A stretch of 39,690 bases of DNA from CAYSFW01 sp050329935. GTDB taxonomy: Bacteria; Pseudomonadota; Gammaproteobacteria; UWMA-0217. Position numbers and translations under genes: made by a program. Shown here one piece after another: positions 7,958-16,956 of this stretch. The first letter of the stretch is position 1; the number at the start of each line of letters is the position of its first letter. Location of the stretch: positions 1-39,690 of the forward strand of contig JBHJOI010000096.1 of the NCBI GenBank assembly GCA_050329935.1, read 5' to 3'. The notes beneath the pieces were generated by a model that was not told the origin of the DNA, did not search any database, and saw only the letters and a program-made list of their open reading frames with translations.

Positions 7958-8818
7958 CTATAACTCGCGATGCTTGATCTTGATCCAGTTGCGATATTGC
8001 GTCTGGAGCGCCTGGCCTAGTTGATCGACCATGTAGACCGAGCGATGGCGCCCGCCCGTGCAGCCGATCGACACTGTCATGTAACTGCGATTGCATTCGG
8101 CGAACTGCGGAATCCAGTCTTTCAAGAATCGCAGCAGGCTCTCGTACATCTCGCTAACGCTGGCGTGCTGCTGAAGAAATTGCTGGACCGGCTGTTCGAG
8201 CCCGGTGTGAGGCCTCAGTTTCGGTTCCCAGTGGGGGTTCGGCAGGCAACGCAAATCGAACACAAAGTCCGAGTCGAGCGGCACGCCGTATTTGAATCCG
8301 AATGACTGGAGCAGCAGCGAGAGTTGCACGGTGCCGTTGTCGCCAAACAGGCGGTCACGCAGCAACAGGGTCAGTTCGTGAATATTGAGGTGCGTGGTGT
8401 CGATCATAAGATCGGCCTCGGAGGCGACCTCGCGCAGCAGTTCGCGCTCGAGATGAATGGCGTCGATCAATGGTGTGCCAGTCAGGCTGAGGGGATGCTT
8501 GCGGCGGGTTTCGCTGTAGCGTTTGATCAACTCGTCGTCGTCGGCCTGGAGGTAGACAACCTTGACGTCGTGCCCCAACCCTTCAAGTTGGTGGGTAACT
8601 TGAGCGAAGTCCTTCAATTCGGTGTACCCCGAGCGGGCGTCGATGCCAAGCGCGACCGGCTTGCCAGCGAGCATCGCCTGCGCCGAGAGTCGCTCGACGA
8701 CCAGCGTGAGCAGGCCCACCGGCAGGTTGTCGATGCAGTAATAGCCCTGGTCCTCCATCGCGTTCAACGTGATGGTCTTGCCTGAACCCGAGAGGCCGCT
8801 GACGATGTAGATCTTCAT
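7958..8818 (-). CDS. rapZ: RNase adapter / nucleotide-binding protein RapZ (YvcJ family)
   Basis: Encodes 286 residues, the usual length for RapZ. The N-terminal P-loop GLSGSGKT is at residues 8-15. The DLRCLPNPHW segment and the C-terminal SIGCTGGRHRS segment are hallmarks of the family. In E. coli RapZ presents the sRNA GlmZ to RNase E and so controls glucosamine-6-phosphate synthase, linking PTS state to cell-envelope precursor supply. The start ATG overlaps the hprK stop by four bases, indicating coupling. Location between hprK and an EIIA gene is the conserved proteobacterial arrangement. Confidence 0.96.
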   Translation of the reverse strand: MKIYIVSGLSGSGKTITLNAMEDQGYYCIDNLPVGLLTLVVERLSAQAMLAGKPVALGIDARSGYTELKDFAQVTHQLEGLGHDVKVVYLQADDDELIKRYSETRRKHPLSLTGTPLIDAIHLERELLREVASEADLMIDTTHLNIHELTLLLRDRLFGDNGTVQLSLLLQSFGFKYGVPLDSDFVFDLRCLPNPHWEPKLRPHTGLEQPVQQFLQQHASVSEMYESLLRFLKDWIPQFAECNRSYMTVSIGCTGGRHRSVYMVDQLGQALQTQYRNWIKIKHREL

Positions 8819-9762
8819 GAGGTCTGGTTTTCGAGGTTCCGGTTGAGGCGCGCTTGGAAATCCAGGCTCGCATTATAACCGTTTGCCTGGAGCATGAAAT
8901 TACGCACCGCGGCTTCGACCAGCACGGCGAGGTTGCGTCCCGGTGCGATCGGCAGCGTGATTTCAGGTATCGTCACACCGAGGATCATGCGCTGAGTGAT
9001 GAGCCCGTTCAGTCGTGCGTCGGCGTCGAGTTCGATCTGACTGAACGGGCGCAACCGGATGATCAGGCGCAGGTGCTTGCGTGGTTTGACCGCGCTGTTG
9101 CCAAACATGGCCCGAACGTTGAGTATGCCCAGACCGCGCACCTCGAGAAAGTCACAGAGCATCTCGGGGCAGCTTCCGCTCAGCAGGTCGGGTCCGAGTT
9201 TCGAAAACAATGGCGCGTCGTCGGCGATCAGGCGGTGGCCGCGGCTGATCAATTCCAGCGCCAACTCGCTTTTTCCAATGCTGGTCTCGCCGACGATCAG
9301 AACCCCGATGCCCACGACTTCGATGAAGACGCCGTGTAGGGTCAGTTGTTCCGCCAGGCGTTCCGCCAGGATGTAGCGCAGCTCGGCGAGGGTGTCGAAG
9401 CTACCCATTCGGGTTGCCACGAGCGCGACGCCGGCGGCATTCGCGAGAACCTGGAACGGTTCCGGCGCGGTGATGCCATCGGTCAGTATGACGAGATCGG
9501 AACCGCCGTTGAAAAGTTTGGCATAGCTTTCGCGTTGCGCCGTCGCTTCGAGGCCGGTGAGGTAGGTAAGTTCGGCGTGGCCGACCAGCTCGATCTGATT
9601 CGGATGTATCAGGCTGAAATGTCCGACTAGCGGTGCGCTACCGGCTTTTGCCTCACGTACGTCGATCAGGCGGTCACCGGCGGCCTCGCCCGCGATCCAG
9701 TCGCAAGCAACACGCTTGCGAAGATCCTGGATGAGCTCGCGGACGTAGATCTGGCCGTGCAC
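8815..9762 (-). CDS. hprK: HPr kinase/phosphorylase
   Basis: Encodes 315 residues. It phosphorylates and dephosphorylates Ser46 of HPr. An N-terminal domain (1-125) precedes a kinase domain with P-loop GETSIGKS at 158-165, LIADDAP at 178-184 and the signature LEVRGLGILNVRAMFG around 206-221. His143 in LHG is the expected conserved histidine. The P-loop has Thr160-Ser161 where many family members have Ser-Gly; the core G....GKS is intact. The start is a GTG at 9762; no ATG fits. It overlaps rapZ by four bases, and 149 bases without a clear gene separate it from ptsN. E. coli has no hprK, so this argues for a non-enteric lineage. Confidence 0.95.
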   Translation of the reverse strand: MHGQIYVRELIQDLRKRVACDWIAGEAAGDRLIDVREAKAGSAPLVGHFSLIHPNQIELVGHAELTYLTGLEATAQRESYAKLFNGGSDLVILTDGITAPEPFQVLANAAGVALVATRMGSFDTLAELRYILAERLAEQLTLHGVFIEVVGIGVLIVGETSIGKSELALELISRGHRLIADDAPLFSKLGPDLLSGSCPEMLCDFLEVRGLGILNVRAMFGNSAVKPRKHLRLIIRLRPFSQIELDADARLNGLITQRMILGVTIPEITLPIAPGRNLAVLVEAAVRNFMLQANGYNASLDFQARLNRNLENQTS

Positions 9763-9911
9763 TGAATCAGTCGGTGAAGTCTAAGCCGGCCCGGGAATCG
9801 GGTGGCTGGTTGTCGTTTTCAAGGATTCTATGCCGATGTGCGGCAAAAGGCCAAAACTGTTGCCCGCCCGCGTGGTTGGAGTGGAGCGAGCTCCGGTCCG
9901 GGCGGTAGGAT

Positions 9912-10379
9912 TTACGCGGCGCGGCGCGTGGCGTGACTTTTAAGCAGTTGATGCAAGTCGGATGCGGTTGCGCTCTTGCGGATTTCGGCCACGAATCGGT
10001 CGTCACTGAGCAGTTCGGCAAGCATGGCCAGCAGATTCAGGTGCTCATCCGTCGCCTCGCTGGGCACTAGAAGACCGAACATGAGGTCGACCGTTCGACC
10101 GTCGACGGCATCGAAATCGACGCCCTTGCCTAGTTTGATGACCGCGATCCGGGCGGACTCGATTCCGCCCATGCGACCGTGCGGGATCGCCACACCCCGT
10201 CCCAGGCCAGTCGATCCCAATCGTTCCCGCGCCAGCAGACAATCGAACACGCTCTCGGCACGCAGTTCCGGCGTTCCGGGTGCCAATAGTTGACTGAGTT
10301 GTTCGAGTGCGCGTTTTTTGCTGTTGACGGCGAGATCGCAGGCGATGCGCTCGGGCTGGAGCAGGGTGGGCAGGTTCAT
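9912..10379 (-). CDS. ptsN: Nitrogen-PTS EIIA (EIIA-Ntr)
   Basis: Encodes 155 residues. His67 in GVAIPHGRM is the phosphorylation site of the EIIA-Fru/Ntr family, and the MFGLLVPSEATDEHLNLLAMLAE region (written here as a region, about 99-122) is typical. EIIA-Ntr is the output of the nitrogen PTS in the cytoplasm. In E. coli it controls potassium transport and sigma balance through protein contacts. The gene follows hpf by seven bases in the rpoN-hpf-ptsN order conserved across gammaproteobacteria, so it is probably transcribed from the rpoN side. The start ATG at 10379 gives the expected length. Confidence 0.95.
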   Translation of the reverse strand: MNLPTLLQPERIACDLAVNSKKRALEQLSQLLAPGTPELRAESVFDCLLARERLGSTGLGRGVAIPHGRMGGIESARIAVIKLGKGVDFDAVDGRTVDLMFGLLVPSEATDEHLNLLAMLAELLSDDRFVAEIRKSATASDLHQLLKSHATRRAA

Positions 10380-10386
10380 GATGTTG

Positions 10387-10716
10387 CTAGACGGCGAGGT
10401 TGCGGTGCGCGCCCTCGTTATGGTTACGGTGATGGTTCTTGAGCTTTTCCTTGTGACGTACGATTTGGCGGTCCAGTTTGTCCACCAAGCCGTCCACGGC
10501 CGCGTACATGTCCGATTCTATCGCATCCGCGAACAGATTGGTGCCGCTCAGCAGTAACGAGGCCTCGGCCTTGTGTCGCAGCTTTTCAACCGAGAGCACC
10601 ACATGCACATTCAGCACGTGATCGAAGTGACGTTCCAGTCGATCGAACTTGTCCTTCACGTAGCTGCGAAGGGCGTCGGTCAGATCGATGTGATGTCCAG
10701 TCACCGATAGCTGCAT
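10387..10716 (-). CDS. hpf: Ribosome hibernation promoting factor, short form
   Basis: Encodes 109 residues of the HPF/YfiA family, which binds the 30S subunit in the tRNA/mRNA channel during stationary phase. The protein begins MQLSVTGHHIDLTDALRSYV and has the beta-alpha-beta core with YAAVDGLVDKLDRQI; a basic His/Asn-rich tail follows. I chose ATG 10716 because a strong site (AAGGAG) precedes it and homology begins there. A start at 10866 would add 50 unrelated residues overlapping the end of rpoN. No long-form C-terminal dimerisation domain is present. It sits between rpoN and ptsN in the conserved order. Confidence 0.95.
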   Translation of the reverse strand: MQLSVTGHHIDLTDALRSYVKDKFDRLERHFDHVLNVHVVLSVEKLRHKAEASLLLSGTNLFADAIESDMYAAVDGLVDKLDRQIVRHKEKLKNHHRNHNEGAHRNLAV

Positions 10717-10858
10717 AACAGTCTCCTTTTTTTCGAGATGGTTGCGATGAAGGTGCCGACAACCCACTGGGCTCGCCGGCAGCCGGAGGCCTAAGCCCGG
10801 AGACACCTTGAGCCACCGCGTTGGTCGGGTGTTCAAGGTGCTGAAATATGGCGGAAAT

Positions 10859-12310
10859 TTAAGCAATTCTTTTGCGATCGCTCGAAGATGGTATCTGCAT
10901 CGCCTCGCGGTACTTGGCGACCGTGCGGCGGGCCACTTTGATTCCCTTACCTTCGGCTAATATAGAAGCGATCTGACTGTCGCTCAAGGGCTTTCGCGGA
11001 TCTTCGTCACTAATCAACTTGCGAATCAGGGCACGGATCGCGGTGGCGGACGCGTTGTTGCCGTCTTCGGTGTTGAGTTGGCTCGAAAAGAAGAATTTGA
11101 ACTCGAATACCCCGAGCGGCGTCTGCATGAATTTCTGGGTCGTGACGCGGGAGATGGTCGATTCGTGCATCCCGAGTTCCTCGGCCACGTCGCGTAAAAC
11201 CATCGGGCGCATGGCTTCCTCACCGTAGTTGAAGAACGCCTGTTGCTTGTCGACGATCACCTCGGCCACGCGCAGGATCGTCTCGTTACGGCTCTGGATG
11301 CTTTTAATGAACCAGCGAGCTTCCTGCATTTGCTCGCGAAGGTAGCGGTTTTCGACGGAGCCGTCGCCGCGCTTGATCAGGCTGGAGTAATACGGATGCA
11401 CGCGCAGGCGCGGGCCGAGGTCGGGGTTGATCGAGACCACCCAGCGTGAGTCTTGCAAGATGACGTATACATCCGGGACGACGTATTCCGCGGCGCCGAT
11501 TCCAATTGTCGAGCCGGGTCGCGGATTGAGGCCGCGGATGACCGCGATCGCGTCCTCGACTTCGGCCTCGCTGGCGCCGGTCAGCGTGGCGAGGCCGCTG
11601 ATGCCGGCCTTCGGGATTTGCTCGAGGAACTCGGTGATCAGGCGCGCGGTGAGTGCGCGGGTGTCGGCGTCGGTGTCCGCGGTGCGCAGTTGCGCGAGCA
11701 GGCATTCCGCCAGGGTGATCGCGCCGCAACCGATTGGATCGAGTTGCATGACGTACTGTTGGGCGACGCGAATGTCATCGACCGACACTTCGGCCTCGGC
11801 CGCGAAATCCGCTTGCAGGTCCTCGATCGATTGGGTGAGGTAGCCGTTGCCGTCGAGGTTATAAATGATGGCTTCGGCGATCAGTTGATCGATTTCCGTA
11901 AGCGAGGAGAGCTGAATCTGCTCCAGCAGGTGTTCTTGCAGGGATTCGTCGGCGCTCGACGAATTCATCCAGTAGTCGCTGTCGTCGCGTCCGCTGTCGG
12001 TGTAGCTGGGCAAACCGTCGTAGATCGCATCCCACGAGGTATCGAGCGCCAACTCCTGAGGAATATCCTGCGGCGCCTCGGTCGGGCTTTCCTTGACCGC
12101 GGCCGGCTCCACCTCGTGATCGGTGGTCAGTTCGGTGGTTTGTTCGGCCGTGGTGTCTTCCAGATCGAGCAGGGGATTCTGGTCCAGCATCTGCTGCACC
12201 TGCTGCTGCAACTCCAGCGACGAGTACTGCAACAGCTTGATGGTCTGTTGCAGCTGAGGGGTCAGCGACAGCGACTGGCTTATGCGGAGTTGGAGATTGG
12301 GTTTCAGCAT
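10859..12310 (-). CDS. rpoN: RNA polymerase sigma-54 factor
   Basis: Encodes 483 residues. Region I is the Gln/Leu-rich N-terminus (about 1-50, containing LTPQLQQTIKLLQ), which contacts activators. An acidic region II (about 50-120) is followed by the core-binding domain, a helix-turn-helix (ESTISRVT, about residues 383-390), and the RpoN box ARRTVAKYRE at 460-469, which reads the -24 element. The start ATG at 12310 opens MLKPNLQLR, as is usual. A possible sigma-70 promoter lies 28-56 bases upstream. Gene order lptB-rpoN-hpf-ptsN is the gammaproteobacterial norm. Confidence 0.97.
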   Translation of the reverse strand: MLKPNLQLRISQSLSLTPQLQQTIKLLQYSSLELQQQVQQMLDQNPLLDLEDTTAEQTTELTTDHEVEPAAVKESPTEAPQDIPQELALDTSWDAIYDGLPSYTDSGRDDSDYWMNSSSADESLQEHLLEQIQLSSLTEIDQLIAEAIIYNLDGNGYLTQSIEDLQADFAAEAEVSVDDIRVAQQYVMQLDPIGCGAITLAECLLAQLRTADTDADTRALTARLITEFLEQIPKAGISGLATLTGASEAEVEDAIAVIRGLNPRPGSTIGIGAAEYVVPDVYVILQDSRWVVSINPDLGPRLRVHPYYSSLIKRGDGSVENRYLREQMQEARWFIKSIQSRNETILRVAEVIVDKQQAFFNYGEEAMRPMVLRDVAEELGMHESTISRVTTQKFMQTPLGVFEFKFFFSSQLNTEDGNNASATAIRALIRKLISDEDPRKPLSDSQIASILAEGKGIKVARRTVAKYREAMQIPSSSDRKRIA

Positions 12311-12337
12311 CCTTAATTCACCTAGTGACTGAAACCA

Positions 12338-12366
12338 ATTATGGGCGTCCCTAGGAAAAAAGTTAA
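12338..12366 (-). promoter_or_regulatory. Possible sigma-70 promoter of rpoN
   Basis: On the minus strand TTAACT (12361-12366) and CATAAT (12338-12343) are separated by 17 bases, with four and five matches to the consensus hexamers. Transcription would start about 20 bases before the rpoN ATG. A perfect inverted repeat, TTTATG-C-CATAAA (12373-12385), lies immediately upstream of the -35 element and could be an operator. The assignment rests only on sequence match. Confidence 0.4.
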
Positions 12367-12444
12367 GCAGGATTTATGCCATAAACGCGGAATGGGTAAC
12401 GTTTTGGTGGTTGTTAGTTCTTGTCAATCGTGACGGACCGCGGG

Positions 12445-13170
<726 letters not shown>

Positions 13171-13176
13171 CGGCAC

Positions 13177-13659
13177 TTATTGTGCCGGGGGTTGCAGAAT
13201 CACCTCGACGCGCTGCTTGGCTTGCTGCCCGCCGGCACGGAGTTGCCGCGTGTTGAGGTTGAATTCGATGCGGTCGTTACGGATGGTGTTGCCCGCCTGG
13301 TCGAGTAGGCCATCGCCAAGCAACAGCAACTCGCCGCTCGCGGCTTGATACTGGACGCTACGCGCGCTGCCGGTCACGGGTTGGCGGTCTGGCGTCAGGG
13401 TCTGAATGCGCGCGGGTTCACCGCTGGCTTCGATGCGGCCGAGGCGGCGCGCGTCGAGAAACACCTTGAGCGCGCTGGCTTCGAGTTTCAGGTCGCCCTG
13501 GGTCAATGTGACATTGCCGCTGTAGGTGCTGGTATTGGCTTGTTGATCCACCTCGACTTGATCCGCCGCGATCTTGATCGGTAGCCCGGCATCCTGCGCT
13601 GAGGCGATGCCAGCCATGAACCCGAGCGTCACGATACCTAGTTCGATCTTACGGCGCAT
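13177..13659 (-). CDS. lptA: LPS transport periplasmic protein LptA
   Basis: Encodes 160 residues with a signal peptide (about 1-21, ending ASA). The mature protein begins near QDAGLPIKIAADQVEVD and contains the OstA/LptA beta-jellyroll repeats, including the ANTSTYSGNVTLTQGDL segment. LptA forms the periplasmic bridge that carries LPS from LptC to LptD. The gene overlaps lptC by 11 bases and ends six bases before the preferred lptB start, so lptC-lptA-lptB form one translationally coupled unit. Placement alone would nearly suffice to identify it. Confidence 0.94.
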   Translation of the reverse strand: MRRKIELGIVTLGFMAGIASAQDAGLPIKIAADQVEVDQQANTSTYSGNVTLTQGDLKLEASALKVFLDARRLGRIEASGEPARIQTLTPDRQPVTGSARSVQYQAASGELLLLGDGLLDQAGNTIRNDRIEFNLNTRQLRAGGQQAKQRVEVILQPPAQ

Positions 13660-14188
13660 AGATTCCCCGCACCTGCCGCAGCAGGGTGAAGTGCGAGCGG
13701 TTGAGATCCGCGCGCAGACCGATACCGTCGAGCGTATGCGCGCCTTGCACGATGCTGACCGCGGCGTCGGTGTGTACCTCGCGCAGGGGGAGATGCGACT
13801 CCGCGCGCTCGGTGGTGAGGCGACTTCGCGGGGTGCTGTTTCGTTCGATCGTCACGTCGCCTTCGAGTACCGCGTGCTCCAGGCGGGCGTCGAGTCGAGC
13901 CAGCTTGGCTTCAAGGGTCCAGGGCGGGTCGCCTTGGCCCAGCCATTCGATGCGGGGCGACTGCAAGGTGATGGAGCCGTCTCCGGCACGGCGCAGATCG
14001 GGACCGCTCGCGCGGTACTCCGGCTTGCCCGTCGCATCGTATACGGTCATTCGAAACTCGCGCATGTAGAAGTCGTCTTGAGTCGTGGCGGGCGCGTCAT
14101 CGTTGAACGTCTCGCGCAGACCGCTGGCGATGAAATATACGACAACGGCGCCGAATGCCGCCACCGCGAACCAGATCTTGCCGCGCAT
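13649..14188 (-). CDS. lptC: LPS export inner-membrane anchored protein LptC
   Basis: Encodes 179 residues. One N-terminal transmembrane helix (about 4-22, IWFAVAAFGAVVVYFIA) precedes a periplasmic beta-jellyroll domain with the FRMTVYDATGKPEY segment typical of LptC. It receives LPS from LptBFG and passes it to LptA. The gene lies four bases after kdsC and overlaps lptA by 11 bases. Sequence divergence of LptC is normal; the position between kdsC and lptA is diagnostic. Confidence 0.93.
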   Translation of the reverse strand: MRGKIWFAVAAFGAVVVYFIASGLRETFNDDAPATTQDDFYMREFRMTVYDATGKPEYRASGPDLRRAGDGSITLQSPRIEWLGQGDPPWTLEAKLARLDARLEHAVLEGDVTIERNSTPRSRLTTERAESHLPLREVHTDAAVSIVQGAHTLDGIGLRADLNRSHFTLLRQVRGIYAP

Positions 14189-14192
14189 CGCC

Positions 14193-14717
14193 TCAGCTCA
14201 GGTAGCCCGCGAGCATCGCGTCGAGCTTGCCGCGTGCATCGATCAGGAACTCGCAGACTTCGCGCGCCGCGCCTCGCCCGCCGCGGGCGCTGGTGGTCCA
14301 GTGGGCATGGCGCTTGACCAAGGGGTGGGCGTCGTTGACGGCGATCGCGAACCCAACCTGCACCATGACCGGCAGGTCGACCACGTCGTCGCCGACATAC
14401 GCGACTTGTTGCCGATTAAGGCCGGTTTGCTCCAACAGTTGTGCGAACGCCGGACGTTTGTCGCGGTGACCTTGCAGCACCAATTCGATATCGAGATCGC
14501 GGGCGCGGTGTTTCACGACCTCGGAACTGCGGCCGGTGAGTATCGCCGAGCGCACGCCGGCGTGGTGCAACATGCGAATGCCGTGACCGTCCTTTGAATT
14601 GAAGGCTTTGTATTCCTGGCCGTCGTCGCCGACGAACAACGAGCCGTCGGTCAGCACGCCATCCACGTCGAAGATGACCAGTTCAATGTCTCGGGCGCGT
14701 TCAATCAGGGTGCTCAT
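14193..14717 (-). CDS. kdsC: 3-deoxy-D-manno-octulosonate 8-phosphate phosphatase
   Basis: Encodes 174 residues of the HAD superfamily, subclass C0 without a cap. It removes phosphate from Kdo-8-phosphate in the Kdo branch of LPS synthesis. The nucleophile block is FDVDGVLTDG (about 16-25), motif II is the Thr in ILTGRSS, and motif III/IV is VGDDVVDLPVM. The conserved glycine-rich C-terminal segment SARGGRGAAREVCE closes the tetramer active site. It lies 20 bases after kdsD and four before lptC. Confidence 0.96.
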   Translation of the reverse strand: MSTLIERARDIELVIFDVDGVLTDGSLFVGDDGQEYKAFNSKDGHGIRMLHHAGVRSAILTGRSSEVVKHRARDLDIELVLQGHRDKRPAFAQLLEQTGLNRQQVAYVGDDVVDLPVMVQVGFAIAVNDAHPLVKRHAHWTTSARGGRGAAREVCEFLIDARGKLDAMLAGYLS

Positions 14718-14737
14718 GCCTCACTCTCCTTCGAAAT

Positions 14738-15718
14738 TTATACCACGCCGGCCCGCAGCAGGTCGTGCATGTTGATGGCGCCGATGACGCGCCGCTCGGC
14801 GTCGATCACCGGCAGGGCGTTGATCATTTTGTCTTCCATCAGGTTCAGTGCTTCCACCGCGAGGGTCGCTGCGTCGGTCGCGCGGCACGGCGTGGTCATA
14901 TGCTCGCCGATGGGCGCGTGATGAATATCCACGCCGTGGTCTAGGGTGCGGCGCAGGTCGCCGTCGGTGAATACCCCTAGTAGCCGTTGCTCGGCATCGA
15001 CCACGGCGGTGAACCCAAGCCCCATGCGACTCATCACCTCCAGCGCCTGTCGCAGCGGTGTTTCCGGGGCGACCAGCGGGGTGCGGTCGAGCGGGTGCAT
15101 GACGTCGGCGACGCTGAGCAGCAATCGTCGACCGAGCTTGCCGCCGGGATGGGAGCGGGCAAAATCCTCGGCCGTGAAGCCGCGGATCTTCAGTAGGCTG
15201 ATCGCCAACGCGTCGCCGAGCGCCAGGGTCGCGGTGGTGCTCGAGGTCGGTGCGAGGTTGAGCGGGCACGCCTCCTTGGCGACACTGACATCGAGATTGA
15301 CGTCGGCCTGCGTCGCGAGGCGCGACCGCGGGTTGCCGGTCATCGCGACCATGGGTACGCCAAGGCGCTTGATGATCGGCAGGATCGTCAGCAGTTCGTC
15401 GGTCTCGCCAGAATTCGATATCGCCAGCACCACGTCCTGCACGGTGATCATGCCGAGATCGCCGTGACTAGCTTCTCCCGGATGCACGAAGAACGCCGGG
15501 CTACCGGTGCTGGCGAGTGTCGCGGCGATCTTGCTGCCGATATGTCCCGATTTGCCCATCCCCGTCACGACGATGCGGCCGTTGCAGGCGAGCATCAACT
15601 CACAAGCGCGCAGGAACGTCGCGCCGATCCGCGCGCGCAGGGCGCGCACGGCGTCCGCCTCGATGTCGAGTACCTCGATGGCGAGGCGGCGGATGGTATC
15701 GAGATCGGGTTGTGTCAT
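14738..15718 (-). CDS. kdsD: D-arabinose 5-phosphate isomerase
   Basis: Encodes 326 residues. It converts ribulose 5-phosphate to arabinose 5-phosphate, the first committed precursor of Kdo. An N-terminal SIS domain (about 35-170, with GMGKSGHIGSKIAATLAST and HPGEASHGDLG) is followed by two CBS domains (about 205-326). The SIS histidine and lysine blocks are intact. The ATG at 15718 is three bases after the caxA stop, as in E. coli, suggesting coupling. The whole unit caxA-kdsD-kdsC-lptCAB is in the conserved order. Confidence 0.96.
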   Translation of the reverse strand: MTQPDLDTIRRLAIEVLDIEADAVRALRARIGATFLRACELMLACNGRIVVTGMGKSGHIGSKIAATLASTGSPAFFVHPGEASHGDLGMITVQDVVLAISNSGETDELLTILPIIKRLGVPMVAMTGNPRSRLATQADVNLDVSVAKEACPLNLAPTSSTTATLALGDALAISLLKIRGFTAEDFARSHPGGKLGRRLLLSVADVMHPLDRTPLVAPETPLRQALEVMSRMGLGFTAVVDAEQRLLGVFTDGDLRRTLDHGVDIHHAPIGEHMTTPCRATDAATLAVEALNLMEDKMINALPVIDAERRVIGAINMHDLLRAGVV

Positions 15719-15721
15719 GCC

Positions 15722-16693
15722 CTAGACCGGACTCGCGCTTACGAACAAGGTTATTTGGTAGCCCACGAATACGATCAGCAGCATCAAGGCGCCAATGCGA
15801 CCGATTTGGGGTGTGCCTCGTCCCCAGCCATAGGCAAGGGCGAACAGCGCTATGGTTAATCCTAGCATGACCGGATAATCCCGCGTGTTGACTTGCTCCG
15901 GCAGCGCCAGCGGGCTCAACACCCCTGGAATGCCGAGTACGCCGAGCAAGTTGAACAGATTGGAGCCGATGATGTTGCCGATCGCTAGATCCGGTTCACC
16001 CTTTCTCGCGCTGGTGATCGAGGCCGCGAGTTCGGGCAGGCTGGTGCCGATCGCGACGATCGTCAGGCCGATGACGAGATCGCTGACGCCGAGCGCGGTC
16101 GCGATTTCGACCGCGCCCCAGACCAACAGTCGTGACGACGCGAGCAACACCAGCAGGCCGATGATCGTCCAGAGCACGCTCTTGCCGAGCGGCATTTCTT
16201 CCGGGATCTCCTCGGCGAATTCGGCGACGACGACATCGTTGCGCTGTTGTAACGCGCTATGCGTGACCCAGCCCATGTAGCCGAACAGGGTCGCCAGCAG
16301 CAGGAGCCCATCCATCCGGCTGAGTGTGCCGTCGATCAGTAGAAACCAGGCGGCGAACGTGGCGCCGAGCAGCACCGGCAACTCCTTGCGCAGGATGCCG
16401 GAGTGTACCGTCAGTGGAACCAACAGCGCGGTGACGCCGAGAATCAGTGCGATGTTCGCGATGTTGGAGCCAATCGCGTTGCCGACCGCGAGACCGGGGT
16501 TGCCTTGTAGCGCTGCGATCGTGGACACCATTAGCTCCGGCGCCGAGGTGCCGAAGCCGACGATGACCATGCCGATGATCAGCGTGGAAACCCCAAGATG
16601 GCGGGCCAGCGAGGCAGCGCCGTCGATGAACCGATCGGCGCTCCAGACCAGTAGGGCGAGTCCAGCGACCACGGCGAGCGAGGCATACAGCAT
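15722..16693 (-). CDS. yrbG: Calcium/sodium antiporter, CaxA/YrbG family
   Basis: Encodes 323 residues with about ten membrane helices. It has the two inverted Na/Ca-exchanger repeats, seen as GFGTSAPELMVS (about 47-58) and AIGTSLPELAASITSARKGE in the second half; GNAIGSNIAN and GNIIGSNLFN follow in each. These alpha-repeat motifs form the ion-binding site. A polar loop around residues 160-175 separates the halves. It heads the minus-strand envelope locus. In E. coli yrbG is directly next to mlaF; here two genes lie between them. Confidence 0.94.
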   Translation of the reverse strand: MLYASLAVVAGLALLVWSADRFIDGAASLARHLGVSTLIIGMVIVGFGTSAPELMVSTIAALQGNPGLAVGNAIGSNIANIALILGVTALLVPLTVHSGILRKELPVLLGATFAAWFLLIDGTLSRMDGLLLLATLFGYMGWVTHSALQQRNDVVVAEFAEEIPEEMPLGKSVLWTIIGLLVLLASSRLLVWGAVEIATALGVSDLVIGLTIVAIGTSLPELAASITSARKGEPDLAIGNIIGSNLFNLLGVLGIPGVLSPLALPEQVNTRDYPVMLGLTIALFALAYGWGRGTPQIGRIGALMLLIVFVGYQITLFVSASPV

Positions 16694-16956
16694 AGGTTTT
16701 GCGTCTGATTTCAGGAGCGCGGATTATAGGGCACTTGCGGGCGTCGGTGGTCTGGCGGTGCCGGAGAACGCGGTGCGCTGGGCTCAGGTCGCGCCCGAAT
16801 TAACGCGCGCGGTTGGAGTGCGCCTCGCGCGCCGCGGGACACAGCTTCGCGACGAGGAACGCTTGGGGGCAAACGCGCGGCGCGAGAAGGCAGTCTTGGC
16901 GCGAGCGTGGCGCGCCCTGGTTGAAAGAATTCCGATTGGGAGGCGTATATTGGCTC

